A stretch of DNA of 14,799 nt from Alphaproteobacteria bacterium (GTDB lineage Bacteria > Pseudomonadota > Alphaproteobacteria > Micropepsales > Micropepsaceae): NCBI GenBank assembly GCA_028869725.1, contig JAGWRJ010000481.1, forward strand, positions 1 through 14,799, read 5' to 3'. The translations under genes and the position numbers were made by a program. Below are positions 14,583 through 14,799 of the stretch, piece after piece; position 1 is the stretch's first letter; the number at the start of each line of letters is the position of its first letter. The notes under the pieces are model-generated. The model did not search any database. It was not told the origin of the DNA and saw only the letters and a list, made by a program, of their open reading frames with translations.

Positions 14583-14799
14583 TCACGACGGAGCGATGAG
14601 CTTGGCCTTGAGCTCGTAAATGAGCTCGAGCGCCTGGCGCGGTGTCAGAGTGTCGGGCGTGACAGCCTCAAGCATAGCCTTGAGCGCGCTCTCCCCGTCT
14701 TGCGGTGGTGTGCGTGGTGCCGGAGCCGGCGCGATCGAAAACAGCGGCAGGTCATCGACGCGCGCAAGAGGCTTGTGGCCTTCGCGGCCCTCCTCAAGC
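14583..14799 (-). CDS. mutS: DNA mismatch repair protein MutS, C-terminal 71 residues
   Basis: Partial: the gene runs off the right edge and only its last 71 residues are visible, followed by TGA (14585-14583). Seen: a linker with DDLPLFS, then a helical segment from about residue 37 with LEAVTPDTLTPRQALELIYE (43-62) and ELKAK before the end. The pattern DxLTPRxALxLIYxLK is the conserved C-terminal end of bacterial MutS, where it promotes tetramer formation and interaction with beta clamp and MutL. The ATPase and clamp domains are outside the window. Identity rests on that short tail alone. Confidence 0.85.
   Translation of the reverse strand, partial: LEEGREGHKPLARVDDLPLFSIAPAPAPRTPPQDGESALKAMLEAVTPDTLTPRQALELIYELKAKLIAPS

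Overview
This window reads as a chromosomal segment of a moderately high-GC proteobacterium, most likely an alphaproteobacterium. That assignment is inferred from protein character: LeuC and PssA look like the alphaproteobacterial forms, a 63-residue HIG1-type membrane protein is present, DUF484-xerC stands back to back with priA, and the UspA protein is of the degenerate GPGPL type. Species cannot be settled from sequence alone. Most of the window is housekeeping. There is no CRISPR array, insertion sequence or rRNA, and no recognisable phage.

Layout. Positions 1-900 (minus) hold the first 300 residues of a processive family 2 glycosyltransferase of the hyaluronan synthase/NodC kind, cut by the window edge. 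A 353-base gap with nothing convincing separates it from an acyl-CoA dehydrogenase (minus, about 1254-2423) that lacks the usual catalytic glutamate. A tRNA-Thr(CGT) with encoded CCA (minus, 2505-2580) follows. To its right the plus-strand pair psd (2751-3416) and pssA (3428-4234) supplies the last two steps of phosphatidylethanolamine synthesis.

Next comes a compact plus-strand cluster of three genes, 4297-6871, joined by ATGA overlaps: an unrecognised 367-residue protein with an RDRSWG motif, an aminoglycoside-phosphotransferase-like kinase, and an unrecognised 147-residue helical protein. An imperfect hairpin overlaps the ribosome binding site of the first gene. This is the least explained part of the window and the best candidate for an undescribed function, perhaps in lipid, sterol or acyl-CoA metabolism.

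The cluster meets xerC tail to tail with a 4-base overlap. xerC and the DUF484 gene upstream of it (both minus) stand back to back with priA (plus), so this block concerns chromosome maintenance: dimer resolution and replication restart. priA then runs tail to tail, again with a 4-base overlap, into leuC (minus, isopropylmalate isomerase large subunit). leuC is preceded by the small HIG1-type membrane protein gene. A prolyl-4-hydroxylase-like 2-oxoglutarate/Fe(II) oxygenase with an N-terminal Sel1-like region (plus) follows. The right end, all on minus, carries glyoxalase I (gloA), a universal stress protein and the last 71 residues of MutS.
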